64,000 nucleotides of DNA from positions 1,488,001 to 1,552,000 of the forward strand of contig NZ_JBAJNO010000009.1 of NCBI RefSeq assembly GCF_036880985.1, read 5' to 3'. The position numbers and the translations under genes are program-made. Below are positions 1 through 9,348 of this stretch, one piece after another; positions within the stretch are counted from its first letter, which is position 1, and each line of letters starts with the position of its first letter. The notes beneath the pieces were generated by a model. The model searched no databases. It was not told where the DNA came from and worked only from the letters and a program-made list of their open reading frames with translations. The stretch comes from Limibacter armeniacum. Lineage in GTDB: Bacteria; Bacteroidota; Bacteroidia; Cytophagales; Flammeovirgaceae.

Positions 1-42
1 CAACATCTCATCAGCTTGTTCTTTAATTCGTTCTATATTCAT
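1..42 (-). CDS. Start of an unidentified protein (partial)
   Basis: Reading the minus strand from 42 gives ATG and 14 open codons (MNIERIKEQADEML) that run off the window edge. A hairpin terminator for the gene upstream of it (131-153) lies just before it, which fits a separate gene on the same strand. The fragment is too short to assign a family. Start choice and reality are moderate guesses. Confidence 0.4.
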   Translation of the reverse strand, partial: MNIERIKEQADEML

Positions 43-123
43 GGGAAAGTATTTAGATCTGAGATATAAGATTTAGACCTGAAACTATCAATTTAACTCT
101 ACCAATATACAAAGAGACAGTCA

Positions 124-153
124 CAAAAAAAGAGACGCTTGCAAAGCGTCTCT
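124..153 (-). terminator. Intrinsic terminator of the SIMPL gene
   Basis: A perfect 10-bp stem (131-140 with 144-153, AGAGACGCTT/AAGCGTCTCT) has a 3-nt loop. On the minus strand it is followed by a run of T (seen as the A run 125-131 on the plus strand). It lies 40 bp past the stop of the minus-strand gene ending at 194. Confidence 0.85.
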
Positions 154-193
154 CCTAATTCTAATATCACTTGTCTGACATTTACTGTCTACA

Positions 194-916
194 TTACTCA
201 ATGATCCATGCGATCGTCACACTCTTCTCCACCTCAATTTCTTTTGGTGTCAACTCCAGTTGGTCACCGCCGCCCGCTCTGCTCATTGCCATGTCTTGCT
301 TGTACATTGGGCTTAATGGAATCGGACGGATATTCGCTACATCATAATGGATAGCGTGAATCTTACCCAATTTCACTTCAGCAGCCTGAGTCAGAATCTT
401 AGCTTTGTGTTTAGCATCTGCTACCGCCATCTCAATTGCCTTCTCTCCTGCTGCTTTTTTCTGCTCTTCAGTCAAGTCAAACATTACGTTGTAACCATAA
501 GGGAAAGTATCATTCTGCATCACTTCCACTACCTTATCTAGCAGGTCTTGTGTAAACTTCTGCTCCACCAGCATATTCACGCTGCCCTTATAACCTACTT
601 TAATACGTCTACCTTGTGTGTACTCATAGTTTTCATTAATCTGGAAATGCTGAGTTTTGAGCGCCTCCTTGTCTATACCGTTTTTCTCCAAAGCCCCTCT
701 AAGCGCAGCCAATGCTTCTTTCATTTTCTTGGAGCACTGTGTATAGTCGGTATCTTCTACTGAGATTGGAATCTGAATAATCATCTTTTCAGGCAACATA
801 CTGAAAGTTGCTTTTCCTTCTACAGTTATCATGCTTTTGTCATTATCGTTCGTCTGTGCCATTGTTGTTGTAATCATACCTGTCAACAGAACCAATATCG
901 TCAATAACTTCTTCAT
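194..916 (-). CDS. Secreted SIMPL-domain (DUF541) protein
   Basis: A 240-residue protein that starts with a typical Sec signal peptide (MKKLLTILVLLTG..., cleavage near MAQ). The mature part has the SIMPL layout: an early strand motif MITVEGKATFSMLPEKM, a central NYEYTQGRR segment, a KAKILTQAAEVKLGKI helix-strand segment, and the C-terminal VEVEKSVTIAWII-like strand. SIMPL proteins are periplasmic or outer-membrane-associated and mostly of unknown function; some are linked to oxidative stress. An in-frame upstream ATG at 1018 would add 34 residues without signal-peptide character, so I chose 916. It is monocistronic with its own terminator, and divergent from murE. Confidence 0.85.
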   Translation of the reverse strand: MKKLLTILVLLTGMITTTMAQTNDNDKSMITVEGKATFSMLPEKMIIQIPISVEDTDYTQCSKKMKEALAALRGALEKNGIDKEALKTQHFQINENYEYTQGRRIKVGYKGSVNMLVEQKFTQDLLDKVVEVMQNDTFPYGYNVMFDLTEEQKKAAGEKAIEMAVADAKHKAKILTQAAEVKLGKIHAIHYDVANIRPIPLSPMYKQDMAMSRAGGGDQLELTPKEIEVEKSVTIAWIIE

Positions 917-1187
917 ATCGTATGCTAATTTTTGGTTTAAAAAATTCAATTTGTGTTTTAACATTAGAGACAATTTTTCCATCTCATCTTGGCTGAGTTC
1001 AATTAAAGGACACACCAAACTTGAAATAGGTAATCCCCAACAGTGTTAAGTTTTCATAAATTCATATTCAGGCATTTCCAACACCTTCCATATGACCGTA
1101 AGATGAAAGAGATATTAAATCACCTATCTTGTCAACACTGTGAAGAAAAAACCCTTTTGATACCTTACATTCTCAATTATTTTTTTA

Positions 1188-1195
1188 TAATCTTG
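1188..1195 (+). promoter_or_regulatory. Possible -7 box upstream of murE
   Basis: TAATCTTG matches the Bacteroidota -7 consensus TAnnTTTG at 7 of 8 positions and lies about 110 bp before the murE reading frame. No convincing -33 TTG at the usual spacing was seen. Confidence 0.25.
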
Positions 1196-1307
1196 CAAGT
1201 TTCCTATTAAGGACTACTAATAAGACAAAAAAATGGTCGTCTCTTTGCTTGGAAAGCTTTTTTCGACCTTTCGAAATCCAAATTAAGCATACAAAACAAT
1301 TACAGCC

Positions 1308-2759
1308 ATCAAGACACTTGCACATATACTGGGTGAGTACCCACATGAAATCATCAAAGGAGACAGCAACCTCCAAGTTAACAATCTGCATATTGATTCC
1401 CGTCAGGTAAAAGACGGAGACTTATTTATTGCAGTCAAAGGCAGTGAGGCTGACGGACACAATTATATTGAGGCAGCATTGCAGAATGGTGCTGTAGCTG
1501 TAGTCTGTGAAACGCTTCCGGCAACCCTGCATGAAGGAATTGTCTATATTCAAGCTGCCAATACAGCAAAAGCAGCAGGGCATTTGGCCTCCAACTTCTA
1601 TGACAACCCATCTTCAAAACTCAAACTGGTAGCCATTACAGGTACCAATGGTAAAACAACTACGGTCATGCTGATGCACCAGTTGTTTAGAAAAATGGGT
1701 TACAATGCAGGTGTACTGTCTACGATTGAAAACAAAATCAACGAAGAGGTTATCCCAACCAAACTGACAACACCTGATGCCATTACAATCAACAGGCTAA
1801 TGGCTGAAATGGTCGAACGTAAATGCACTCACTGTTTTATGGAAGCCAGCTCACATGCTATTGTACAGGAGCGTATAGCCGGTTTAGCATTTGATGTAGC
1901 TTTGTTCTCCAATATCAGCCATGACCACTTGGATTACCATGGCACATTCAAGGATTATATCAATGCCAAAAAGCAGCTTTTTGATCAGCTGTCACCTTCT
2001 GCACATGCACTAGTCAATGCAGATGACCGTAGAAGCTCAGTGATGCTTCAAAACTGCAAGGCAAAGCACCATACTTTTGCGCTGAAATCAATGGCTGACT
2101 TCAAAGGCAAACTGATTGCCAATACTTTTGAAGGATTGCTGATGGAAATTGACAGCAAAGAGGTTTGGTTCCGACTGATCGGCGACTTCAATGCTTACAA
2201 CCTATTGGGCGTATACGCTGCTGCCATCCTTTTGGGCGAGCCTTCAGATGACGTATTGACAGTACTTTCTGAAATAAAACCTGCTCCGGGAAGGTTTGAC
2301 CAAATCGTTTCTCCCAATCAGGTAAGAGGCATTGTTGACTATGCACATACGCCTGATGCCTTGGAAAATGTACTTTCCACAATCCAAGGACTGCGAGTTC
2401 CTGGTGAGCGTATTATCACGATTGTAGGCTGTGGCGGAAACAGGGACAAAACCAAAAGACCTGTGATGGCCAAAACGGCTGCCAACATGAGTGACCTTGT
2501 ATTTATCACTTCAGACAACCCAAGGTTTGAAAAGCCTGACGACATCATTGATGACATGATGGAAGGTATCAGCCCTGCTGATACCCGAAGAGTCATGAAG
2601 ATTACGGACCGCAAAGAAGCCATCAAGATGGCATGTACTATGGCACAACCCAACGACATAATCCTGATTGCAGGAAAAGGACATGAAACCTATCAGGAAG
2701 TTGAGGGCGTAAGACATCCATTTGACGACAGAGCATTACTTAAAGAATTTCTAGCATAA
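1308..2759 (+). CDS. murE: UDP-N-acetylmuramoyl-tripeptide synthetase MurE
   Basis: Adds the third stem-peptide residue to UDP-MurNAc-L-Ala-D-Glu in the cytoplasm. With the start set at 1308 the protein has 483 residues, the family length. It shows the Mur-ligase P-loop GTNGKTT (about 112-118), the SSHA and HDHLDYHGT segments, a lysine in NAKKQLF (the usual carbamoylated position), GKGHE near the C terminus, and DNPR at 403-406. DNPR is the meso-diaminopimelate-recognition motif, so meso-DAP is the likely substrate. The start is uncertain: the frame is closed by TAA at 1284-1286 and no ATG, GTG or TTG occurs until TTG at 1479. Homology requires the segment IKTLAHILGEYPHE, so initiation at ATC 1308 or ATT 1299, or a sequence error, is implied. 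First gene of the cell-wall cluster. Confidence 0.9.
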   Translation: MKTLAHILGEYPHEIIKGDSNLQVNNLHIDSRQVKDGDLFIAVKGSEADGHNYIEAALQNGAVAVVCETLPATLHEGIVYIQAANTAKAAGHLASNFYDNPSSKLKLVAITGTNGKTTTVMLMHQLFRKMGYNAGVLSTIENKINEEVIPTKLTTPDAITINRLMAEMVERKCTHCFMEASSHAIVQERIAGLAFDVALFSNISHDHLDYHGTFKDYINAKKQLFDQLSPSAHALVNADDRRSSVMLQNCKAKHHTFALKSMADFKGKLIANTFEGLLMEIDSKEVWFRLIGDFNAYNLLGVYAAAILLGEPSDDVLTVLSEIKPAPGRFDQIVSPNQVRGIVDYAHTPDALENVLSTIQGLRVPGERIITIVGCGGNRDKTKRPVMAKTAANMSDLVFITSDNPRFEKPDDIIDDMMEGISPADTRRVMKITDRKEAIKMACTMAQPNDIILIAGKGHETYQEVEGVRHPFDDRALLKEFLA

Positions 2760-2835
2760 CTGACCTGGCATAAGCGTGTGTAACAGAATGCCATTATCTT
2801 TAAACTGACAAACTAAACGAAGAACTTGTATTATC

Positions 2836-4056
2836 ATGTTGTACCATCTGTTTGACTATTTACATACCCACTTTGATCTGCCCGGAACAGGGCTTTTCCA
2901 ATACATTACCTTCAGAGCAATGCTCACAGCGGTATTCTCTGTATTGTTTGCGACCATCTTTGGTAAAAAGATTATCCAAATGTTACAGAAAATGCAAATG
3001 GGAGAAATCGTGCGTGACCTAGGGCTGGAGGGACAAATGCAAAAGCAAGGAACCCCGACAATGGGTGGCCTGATTATTATCGGGTCAATTGTATTGCCTG
3101 TTCTTCTCTTTGCCAAGCTTGACAATATCTACATCCTGTTGCTGGTGATCTCCATTCTTTGGACAGGAGCTATCGGTTTTGTGGATGATTACCTTAAAAG
3201 AATCAAGAAAAACAAAGATGGTCTTCCAGGAAGGCTTAAGATTGTAGGACAAGTTGGCTTAGGACTGATTGTCGGTCTGACGATGCTATACCATGAAGAT
3301 ATTGTGGTAAGGGAATTTTTTGCCCACGTTGACAAAAGCCTTCCACTTACAGCTCTGAAAGAAGGGATTGACTTTCAGGATGTCAAATCACTGACCACTA
3401 CTTTCCCATTCTTCAAGAACTACGAGCTAGACTATAACAGCATTGCACCACAAGGCTGGAACTTACTCACCAATATGCTATATGTTGGGTTGGTTATTTT
3501 TATCATTACAGCTATCTCTAATGGCGCCAACATCACAGATGGCTTGGATGGCTTGGCTGCGGGTACATCAGGCATTATCAGCTTTGCCTTGGCAATCTTT
3601 GCTTATGTATCAGGTAACTTGGTCTTTGCGGACTACCTCAACATTATGTATATCCCCAATTCGGGTGAAGCAGCCATTTTCTGTACAGCACTGGTCGGAG
3701 CCTGTATAGGTTTCCTTTGGTACAACTCCTACCCTGCCCAAGTATTTATGGGTGATACCGGTAGCTTATCATTGGGAGGTGTAATTGCAGTATTGGCCAT
3801 TATTCTGAGAAAAGAACTGATGCTACCAATTCTTTGCGGTATTTTCCTGATAGAAAACGTTTCTGTTATTATGCAGGTGAGTTACTTCAAGTACACTAAA
3901 AAGAAATATGGAGAAGGCCGTCGTATTTTCCGTATGGCACCACTGCATCACCATTATCAGAAAAGCAATATTCCTGAGCCTAAAATCGTTGCCCGATTCT
4001 GGATCGTGGGGCTGATTTTGGCCATCCTGACTATTGCAACCTTGAAAATCAGATAA
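2836..4056 (+). CDS. mraY: Phospho-MurNAc-pentapeptide transferase MraY
   Basis: Integral membrane enzyme that transfers phospho-MurNAc-pentapeptide to undecaprenyl phosphate to give lipid I. Family signatures are visible: FVDDYLKR with D117 and D118, the [15 protein letters not shown] loop (about 229-243), [12 protein letters not shown], and the PLHHHYQ motif near the C terminus. About ten hydrophobic segments are present. At 406 residues it is longer than the E. coli type (about 360) because of an insert near residues 160-210 (between YHEDIV and QGWNLL), an extension I recall from Bacteroidota MraY. It sits 76 bp after murE with no terminator between them, so co-transcription is likely. Confidence 0.96.
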   Translation: MLYHLFDYLHTHFDLPGTGLFQYITFRAMLTAVFSVLFATIFGKKIIQMLQKMQMGEIVRDLGLEGQMQKQGTPTMGGLIIIGSIVLPVLLFAKLDNIYILLLVISILWTGAIGFVDDYLKRIKKNKDGLPGRLKIVGQVGLGLIVGLTMLYHEDIVVREFFAHVDKSLPLTALKEGIDFQDVKSLTTTFPFFKNYELDYNSIAPQGWNLLTNMLYVGLVIFIITAISNGANITDGLDGLAAGTSGIISFALAIFAYVSGNLVFADYLNIMYIPNSGEAAIFCTALVGACIGFLWYNSYPAQVFMGDTGSLSLGGVIAVLAIILRKELMLPILCGIFLIENVSVIMQVSYFKYTKKKYGEGRRIFRMAPLHHHYQKSNIPEPKIVARFWIVGLILAILTIATLKIR

Positions 4057-4066
4057 TCATCAATAT

Positions 4067-4089
4067 AGAGACGTCAAATTGGCGTCTCT
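4067..4089 (+). terminator. Hairpin between mraY and murD
   Basis: An 11-bp inverted repeat (4067-4077 with 4079-4089, one G-U pair) in the 53-bp gap. No T run follows, so it is more likely an mRNA stem or attenuator than a full terminator. The outer stem AGAGACG/CGTCTCT is the same as that of the terminator at 131-153. Confidence 0.5.
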
Positions 4090-4109
4090 GTCTATTCATA
4101 GATACAAGA

Positions 4110-5426
4110 ATGAAAAAAATCGCAATTCTGGGAGCAGGTGAAAGCGGCACAGGAGCTGCATTGCTGGCTAAGGCTAAAGGTTATCAGGTATTCCTTTCTG
4201 ACAAGGGAATGATAGCGCCCAAATACAAGGAGGTACTTAACGCTCATGACATCCCATTTGAAGAAGGCCAACACACAGAAGCAGAAATTCTTTCTGCTGA
4301 TGAAGTGGTTAAAAGTCCGGGTATCCCTGATTGGGTTCCGATGATAAAAGCTATCAGGGAAAAAGGCATCCCTGTCAGTTCTGAAATTGAGTTTGCATCA
4401 CGCTACACCAACGCCAACCTAATTGCGATTACAGGAACGAATGGTAAAACAACCACATCTCTCCTGACTTACCACTTGCTGAAAGAAAATGGTTTCAACA
4501 TTGGACTTGCCGGCAATATTGGGGACAGTTTTGCGCTATCAGTATTGGAAAAAGCTTTTGACTGGTACGTACTTGAGGTCAGCAGCTTTCAGCTGGATGA
4601 TATTCATGAACATTTCTCTCCAAGCATTGCCATGGTCCTCAATATCACGCCAGACCATTTGGACCGATATGACAACAGCATGGAACTTTACGCTAAATCC
4701 AAATTCAGGATTGCGGAAAATATGGAAGAGAATGGGTTGTTTATTCTTAACAGGGAAGATGAAGTAAGTATAGAAGAGCTTTCAGAACATGAAATCAGAC
4801 CATCAGTTGCCTTCTTCTCTGCAAGTAACTACGATGGAGATAAACTGAACGTCACCTTTGAGAGCATTACATATACCTTTGACAACCTGCCACTGAAAGG
4901 TCCACATAATGGAATGAATATGAGTGCAGCTATTATGGCAGCACTGAAAGCTGGCATTTCAGCAGAAGGCATACAACAAGCGCTTACTACCTTCAAGAAT
5001 ACAGAACACCGAATGGAGGAAATCACCACCATTGATGAAGTGCTATTTGTCAATGACTCCAAAGCTACAAACGTAGATGCAGTCCGTTATGCGCTTGATA
5101 GTTTTGATCAACCGATTGTTTGGATTGCAGGTGGTGTAGACAAGGGAAATGAATACGACCAGATTGAATCCCTAGTGCAGAAAAACGTGAAAGCCATTGT
5201 TTGTCTTGGCAAAGACAATGAAAAGATAAAATCGGCTTTTAATAAAATAGTCAAGGACATTCAAGAAACGGAAGACGTACAGGAAGCTGCCAGTATTGCT
5301 TTAAGCAAAGCTAGTAAAGGCGACGTTGTACTCCTTTCTCCAGCTTGCGCAAGCTTTGACTTATTCAAGAATTATATGGATCGAGGAGATCAGTTTAGAG
5401 CGGCAGTACTTGCTTTGAGACCTTGA
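4110..5426 (+). CDS. murD: UDP-MurNAc-L-alanine:D-glutamate ligase MurD
   Basis: Cytoplasmic ATP-dependent ligase that adds D-Glu to UDP-MurNAc-L-Ala. It begins with a Rossmann-like segment (IAILGAGESGTGAALLAK), has the P-loop GTNGKTTTSLL, the catalytic-domain motifs EVSSFQLDDI and NITPDHLDRY, HRMEEI and NDSKATN at the domain 2/3 junction, GGVDKGNEYD, and the C-terminal LLSPACASFD/DRGDQF. At 438 residues it has the family length. It lies between mraY and ftsW, the common cluster order. A 126-bp spacer to ftsW has no evident terminator. Confidence 0.96.
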   Translation: MKKIAILGAGESGTGAALLAKAKGYQVFLSDKGMIAPKYKEVLNAHDIPFEEGQHTEAEILSADEVVKSPGIPDWVPMIKAIREKGIPVSSEIEFASRYTNANLIAITGTNGKTTTSLLTYHLLKENGFNIGLAGNIGDSFALSVLEKAFDWYVLEVSSFQLDDIHEHFSPSIAMVLNITPDHLDRYDNSMELYAKSKFRIAENMEENGLFILNREDEVSIEELSEHEIRPSVAFFSASNYDGDKLNVTFESITYTFDNLPLKGPHNGMNMSAAIMAALKAGISAEGIQQALTTFKNTEHRMEEITTIDEVLFVNDSKATNVDAVRYALDSFDQPIVWIAGGVDKGNEYDQIESLVQKNVKAIVCLGKDNEKIKSAFNKIVKDIQETEDVQEAASIALSKASKGDVVLLSPACASFDLFKNYMDRGDQFRAAVLALRP

Positions 5427-5552
5427 TTTTTGTTTTTTGACCCATAAAAATATACCCTAAACGGGATTGGGACTGACCAAAACTACTGAATTGATTTAAC
5501 CCCACTAGCTGCTGCAAAGTCGGGACGCTAAAGATAAAGACATTTTTTGCTG

Positions 5553-6728
5553 ATGAACGAACTACTCAAAAAACTGGAGGGAGACCGACTAATCTGGTTG
5601 GTTGTAACCATACTATCAATGCTTAGTATTCTGGTGGTGTACAGTGCTGCCGGTTCATTGGCATACAAAAACGTAGGAGGAAATACAGAGCATTACCTGA
5701 TCAGGCATGCCACATTGGTAGGCATAGCCTTGATTGCCATGTATATTTGCCATAAGGTAGACTATATTTACTACTCAAGGCTTTCAAGGTATGCATTGCT
5801 CATTTCCATTCCAATGCTGGCTTTTACATGGTTCTTCGGATCTGAGGTAAACTCTGCTTCCCGATGGATTGAAATACCATTTTTACATTACACTTTTCAG
5901 CCTTCTGACTTAGCCAAGCTAGCCCTGATCACCAATATGGCCAGTATGCTTTGGAAACGTCAGCGAAATATTCAGGAGTTCAAGAACTCTATTATTCCCT
6001 TGCTGATCTGGACAGGGGTCATCTGTGGACTTATCGGGTTGAGTGACGTTTCTACAGCCTCCTTACTTTTCCTGACCATCATGCTGTTGCTTTTCATTGG
6101 ACGTGTTCCTGTTAAGTACTTAGGTATGCTTGTTGGAATCGGAATCTTGGCAGGTCTTTTTGCCTATCATTTTGGTCAACGTGGAGACACCGCCACCAGC
6201 CGACTCAGTTCATTTATTGGCAACTCAGAAGTCCCTTATCAGGCACAACAATCATTTATTGCGATTGCCACTGGAGGCGTTACGGGTAAAGGCATTGGCC
6301 AGAGTACACAAAGGAACTTCCTACCTCACTCCTATTCAGACTTTATCTTTGCCATTATTGTAGAAGAGTATGGATTTATTGGTGGTTTTGGCATCATTAT
6401 CCTGTATCTTATCATGCTATACAGAGGCATGATGGTAGCAGCCCGAAGCAGGGAAGCTTTTGGAGGTCTACTGGCTGCTGGTCTTGTTTTTAGCTTGATA
6501 TTGCAGGCATTTGTCCATATGGCCGTTGTGGTAGGGTTAATGCCACTGACAGGTCTTCCGTTACCGCTACTAAGTATGGGTGGTACCTCTTTACTATTTA
6601 CAGGGATGGGCATTGGAATTATCCTCAGTGTGAGTCGAGGCCCTCAAAATGAAAATGCTTACCGCAAACCTGTAGCGGTAAGGTCAAAGGACAATCAGAA
6701 CAGGCCCATGAATGTCCCTTTGGGATAA
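5553..6728 (+). CDS. ftsW: SEDS-family division glycosyltransferase FtsW
   Basis: Polytopic membrane protein of the SEDS family that polymerises lipid II at the septum together with a class B PBP. Visible motifs are HYTFQPSDLAKLALI, the large periplasmic loop before the PHSYSDFIFAIIVEEYGFIG block, and PLPLLSMGGTSLLF near the C terminus. The charged tail RGPQNENAYRKP follows the last membrane span. The ATG at 5553 gives 391 residues; a TTG two codons earlier is less likely. Its position between murD and murG marks it as FtsW rather than RodA. Confidence 0.95.
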   Translation: MNELLKKLEGDRLIWLVVTILSMLSILVVYSAAGSLAYKNVGGNTEHYLIRHATLVGIALIAMYICHKVDYIYYSRLSRYALLISIPMLAFTWFFGSEVNSASRWIEIPFLHYTFQPSDLAKLALITNMASMLWKRQRNIQEFKNSIIPLLIWTGVICGLIGLSDVSTASLLFLTIMLLLFIGRVPVKYLGMLVGIGILAGLFAYHFGQRGDTATSRLSSFIGNSEVPYQAQQSFIAIATGGVTGKGIGQSTQRNFLPHSYSDFIFAIIVEEYGFIGGFGIIILYLIMLYRGMMVAARSREAFGGLLAAGLVFSLILQAFVHMAVVVGLMPLTGLPLPLLSMGGTSLLFTGMGIGIILSVSRGPQNENAYRKPVAVRSKDNQNRPMNVPLG

Positions 6729-6794
6729 AATTTAAGAATATAGTAATCAGAAACAGAGCTATTCAAAGCCCTTGTTTCTAATTCAGAAAGATAA

Positions 6795-7886
6795 ATGAGC
6801 AAAAAAGTAATTATCAGTGGCGGAGGTACCGGCGGACACGTTTACCCAGCCATTGCCATCGCAGATGCTATCAAGGAAATTGCTCCTGACACAGACATCC
6901 TATTTGTAGGTGCTGAAGGCAAGATGGAAATGGAAAAAGTGCCCGAAGCCGGTTATCCAATTGAAGGACTTTGGATCAGCGGTATCCAAAGGAAACTCAC
7001 GCTTCAAAACCTGATGTTCCCATTCAAGTTGCTTTCAAGTATGATGAAAGCCAACAAGATCGTAAAGGAGTTCAAACCGGATGTGGTCGTAGGAGTTGGC
7101 GGATATGCAAGCGGTCCTATCATGAAAGCCGCTAATGGCAAAGGTATCCCGACTGTTATACAGGAACAGAATGGCTATGCAGGCCTGACCAACAAGCTGT
7201 TGGCTGACAAAGCAAAGAAAGTTTGTGTCGCTTACCCTGATATGGAAAAATACTTCCCTAAGGATAAAATCATCTTTACGGGCAACCCAGTACGCAAGGA
7301 TATCATCAAATTGGAGCACCTTCGTGAGGAAGCCATGCAACACTTTGGATTATCTACAGAAAAGAAAACAGTACTGGTAATAGGTGGCAGCTTAGGAGCC
7401 TTGACCATCAATGAAAGTATTGCCAACAGTGTAGAGGAATTACTTGACAAGGGTTATCAGCTTATCTGGCAAACGGGTAAGTTCTATTTTGAGCGCTTTG
7501 AGACTGCATTCAAGGATGTAGATAACGCTGGTCTGAAGATCATGCCGTTTATTCGCCGAATGGATTACGCTTATGCCTGTGCAGATGTAGTGGTTTCAAG
7601 AGCTGGCGCACTTTCTATTTCAGAGCTTTGTCTAGCAGGTAAACCGTCTATTCTGGTTCCTTCTCCAAATGTGGCAGAAGACCACCAAACCAAAAATGCA
7701 TTGGCTTTGGCTAAAGAAAATGCCGCAATCATGGTGAAAGATGTGGACGCCAGAGAACAATTGAAAGAGATACTTATCAATTTGCTTGGAGACACCACAA
7801 AGCAATCGGAGCTGAATGGAGCTATCCTAAAACTTGGAAAACCTACAGCAGCCATTGACATTGCCAAAGAAGTATTGAAGTTTTAA
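6795..7886 (+). CDS. murG: Lipid II-forming GlcNAc transferase MurG
   Basis: Peripheral membrane glycosyltransferase (GT28) that converts lipid I to lipid II. The N terminus has the glycine-rich GGGTGGHVYPAIAIADAI loop. The central part carries VVGVGGYASGP and IQEQNGYAGLTNK. The C-terminal domain has IGGSLGALTINESI and the UDP-GlcNAc-binding segment VVSRAGALSISELCLAGKP followed by VAEDHQTKNA. At 363 residues it has the normal length. A 34-bp gap separates it from murC. Confidence 0.97.
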   Translation: MSKKVIISGGGTGGHVYPAIAIADAIKEIAPDTDILFVGAEGKMEMEKVPEAGYPIEGLWISGIQRKLTLQNLMFPFKLLSSMMKANKIVKEFKPDVVVGVGGYASGPIMKAANGKGIPTVIQEQNGYAGLTNKLLADKAKKVCVAYPDMEKYFPKDKIIFTGNPVRKDIIKLEHLREEAMQHFGLSTEKKTVLVIGGSLGALTINESIANSVEELLDKGYQLIWQTGKFYFERFETAFKDVDNAGLKIMPFIRRMDYAYACADVVVSRAGALSISELCLAGKPSILVPSPNVAEDHQTKNALALAKENAAIMVKDVDAREQLKEILINLLGDTTKQSELNGAILKLGKPTAAIDIAKEVLKF

Positions 7887-7920
7887 AAGATTATCAGGAA
7901 AAAAAGGCGCCAAGAATAAG

Positions 7921-9318
7921 ATGATAAGCATAAGCATTGAGCATATCAGGTATGTATACTTTGTTGGAATAGGTGGTATTGGCATGAGTGCCATAGCCCG
8001 ATGGTTCAACACAAACGGAAAGACAGTTGCAGGTTATGACCGTACACCTACTCCTTTAACCAAGGCGTTGGAAAAGGAAGGTATTGCTATTCATTTCGAA
8101 GACGATGTGAACAAGATTCCTGAGGCATTTCTTCAGACTCCACAAGAGGAAGTGCTTTGCGTTTACACACCTGCAATCCCGAAACACCATCAGGAGCTTA
8201 ACTTCCTACAAGACAAAGGGTACAACTTACTGAAAAGGTCAGAAGTATTGGGCATTATCACCAAGGCTCACTTCTGTATTGGGGTTGCTGGAACACATGG
8301 CAAGACAACGACTTCATCGCTGCTTGCACACATGTTGACACATGCAGGGAAAAATTGCACAGGGTTCTTGGGAGGTATTGCCACCAACTATAACTCAAAC
8401 CTGGTTCTGGCACCAAATCCTGAGGAACCACAACTGGTTGTTGTGGAAGCTGATGAGTTTGACCGTTCGTTCCTTCGCTTACATCCAAACATCTCGATTG
8501 TCACAAATGCAGAAGCAGACCATCTAGATATATATGGGAATGAAGATGCTGTAAAAGATTCCTTCAATGCTTATATCAGAAAACTAGATCCTGAAGAAGG
8601 GCAGTTGTTTTTCCAACATAAGGTAATGCTGGCTGCAATAGAGGAAATAAAGCAAGCATACCCGTATGGTATTGACAATGGAGCAATACAAGCTAAAAAT
8701 ATCCGCATCAGTGACCATTGTTTTGTCTTTAACTTACAGCTACCAGACCGTCAGATCAAAGATATTCCAATCATGGTTCCAGGTTTCCATAATGTAGAAA
8801 ATGCCGTAGCTGCGGCTTCAGTCTGTTGGCAACTTGGACTTACTGATGAACAGATCAGAGATGGTATAGCTTCTTATAAAGGCGTGAAAAGGCGATTTGA
8901 ATATATCGTTCAGCAAGAAGGCAAAGTTTATATTGATGACTATGCACACCACCCTACAGAGTTGGAAGCATTTATCCAATCTGCCAAGGCACTATACCCT
9001 GAGGAAAAGCTTACAGTAATTTTCCAGCCACACCTGTATTCACGAACCAGGGATTTTGCAGATGGTTTTGCCAAAAGCCTCTCCTTGGCTGACAAGGTAT
9101 TACTGATGGAAATTTACCCTGCAAGGGAACTCCCAATTGAAGGAGTATCCGCCTCCATGATCTTTGAGCAGGTAAGTACTGAAAAGGAAATGGTTACGGA
9201 AGATAACCTACTGGATAAAGTAAAAGCAGATGCTTCAGGTATTATTGCAACAGTCGGTGCAGGCAATATCGACCGATTTGTTCCACAACTGAAAGCATTA
9301 TTTGAACAGAATGCCTAA
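7921..9318 (+). CDS. murC: UDP-N-acetylmuramate:L-alanine ligase MurC
   Basis: First amino-acid ligase of the UDP-MurNAc-peptide pathway, cytoplasmic. It begins with YFVGIGGIGMSAIARWF (UDP-binding Rossmann domain), followed by the P-loop GVAGTHGKTTTSSLLAHML near residue 118, EADEFDRSFL, NAEADHLDIYG, RRFEYI and DDYAHHPTE, all MurC hallmarks. At 465 residues it has the family length. The weak N-terminal extension MISISIEHIR before the first strand leaves the exact start slightly open. It is followed 30 bp later by ftsQ. Confidence 0.96.
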   Translation: MISISIEHIRYVYFVGIGGIGMSAIARWFNTNGKTVAGYDRTPTPLTKALEKEGIAIHFEDDVNKIPEAFLQTPQEEVLCVYTPAIPKHHQELNFLQDKGYNLLKRSEVLGIITKAHFCIGVAGTHGKTTTSSLLAHMLTHAGKNCTGFLGGIATNYNSNLVLAPNPEEPQLVVVEADEFDRSFLRLHPNISIVTNAEADHLDIYGNEDAVKDSFNAYIRKLDPEEGQLFFQHKVMLAAIEEIKQAYPYGIDNGAIQAKNIRISDHCFVFNLQLPDRQIKDIPIMVPGFHNVENAVAAASVCWQLGLTDEQIRDGIASYKGVKRRFEYIVQQEGKVYIDDYAHHPTELEAFIQSAKALYPEEKLTVIFQPHLYSRTRDFADGFAKSLSLADKVLLMEIYPARELPIEGVSASMIFEQVSTEKEMVTEDNLLDKVKADASGIIATVGAGNIDRFVPQLKALFEQNA

Positions 9319-9348
9319 AACAAATGGCGTGAACAGAATAAACAAACG

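Noticed and set aside
1479-2759. murE starting at the TTG at 1479
   Set aside because: This would drop the conserved DSRQVKDGDLFIAVKG region of the UDP-MurNAc-binding domain, which is intact and in frame upstream.
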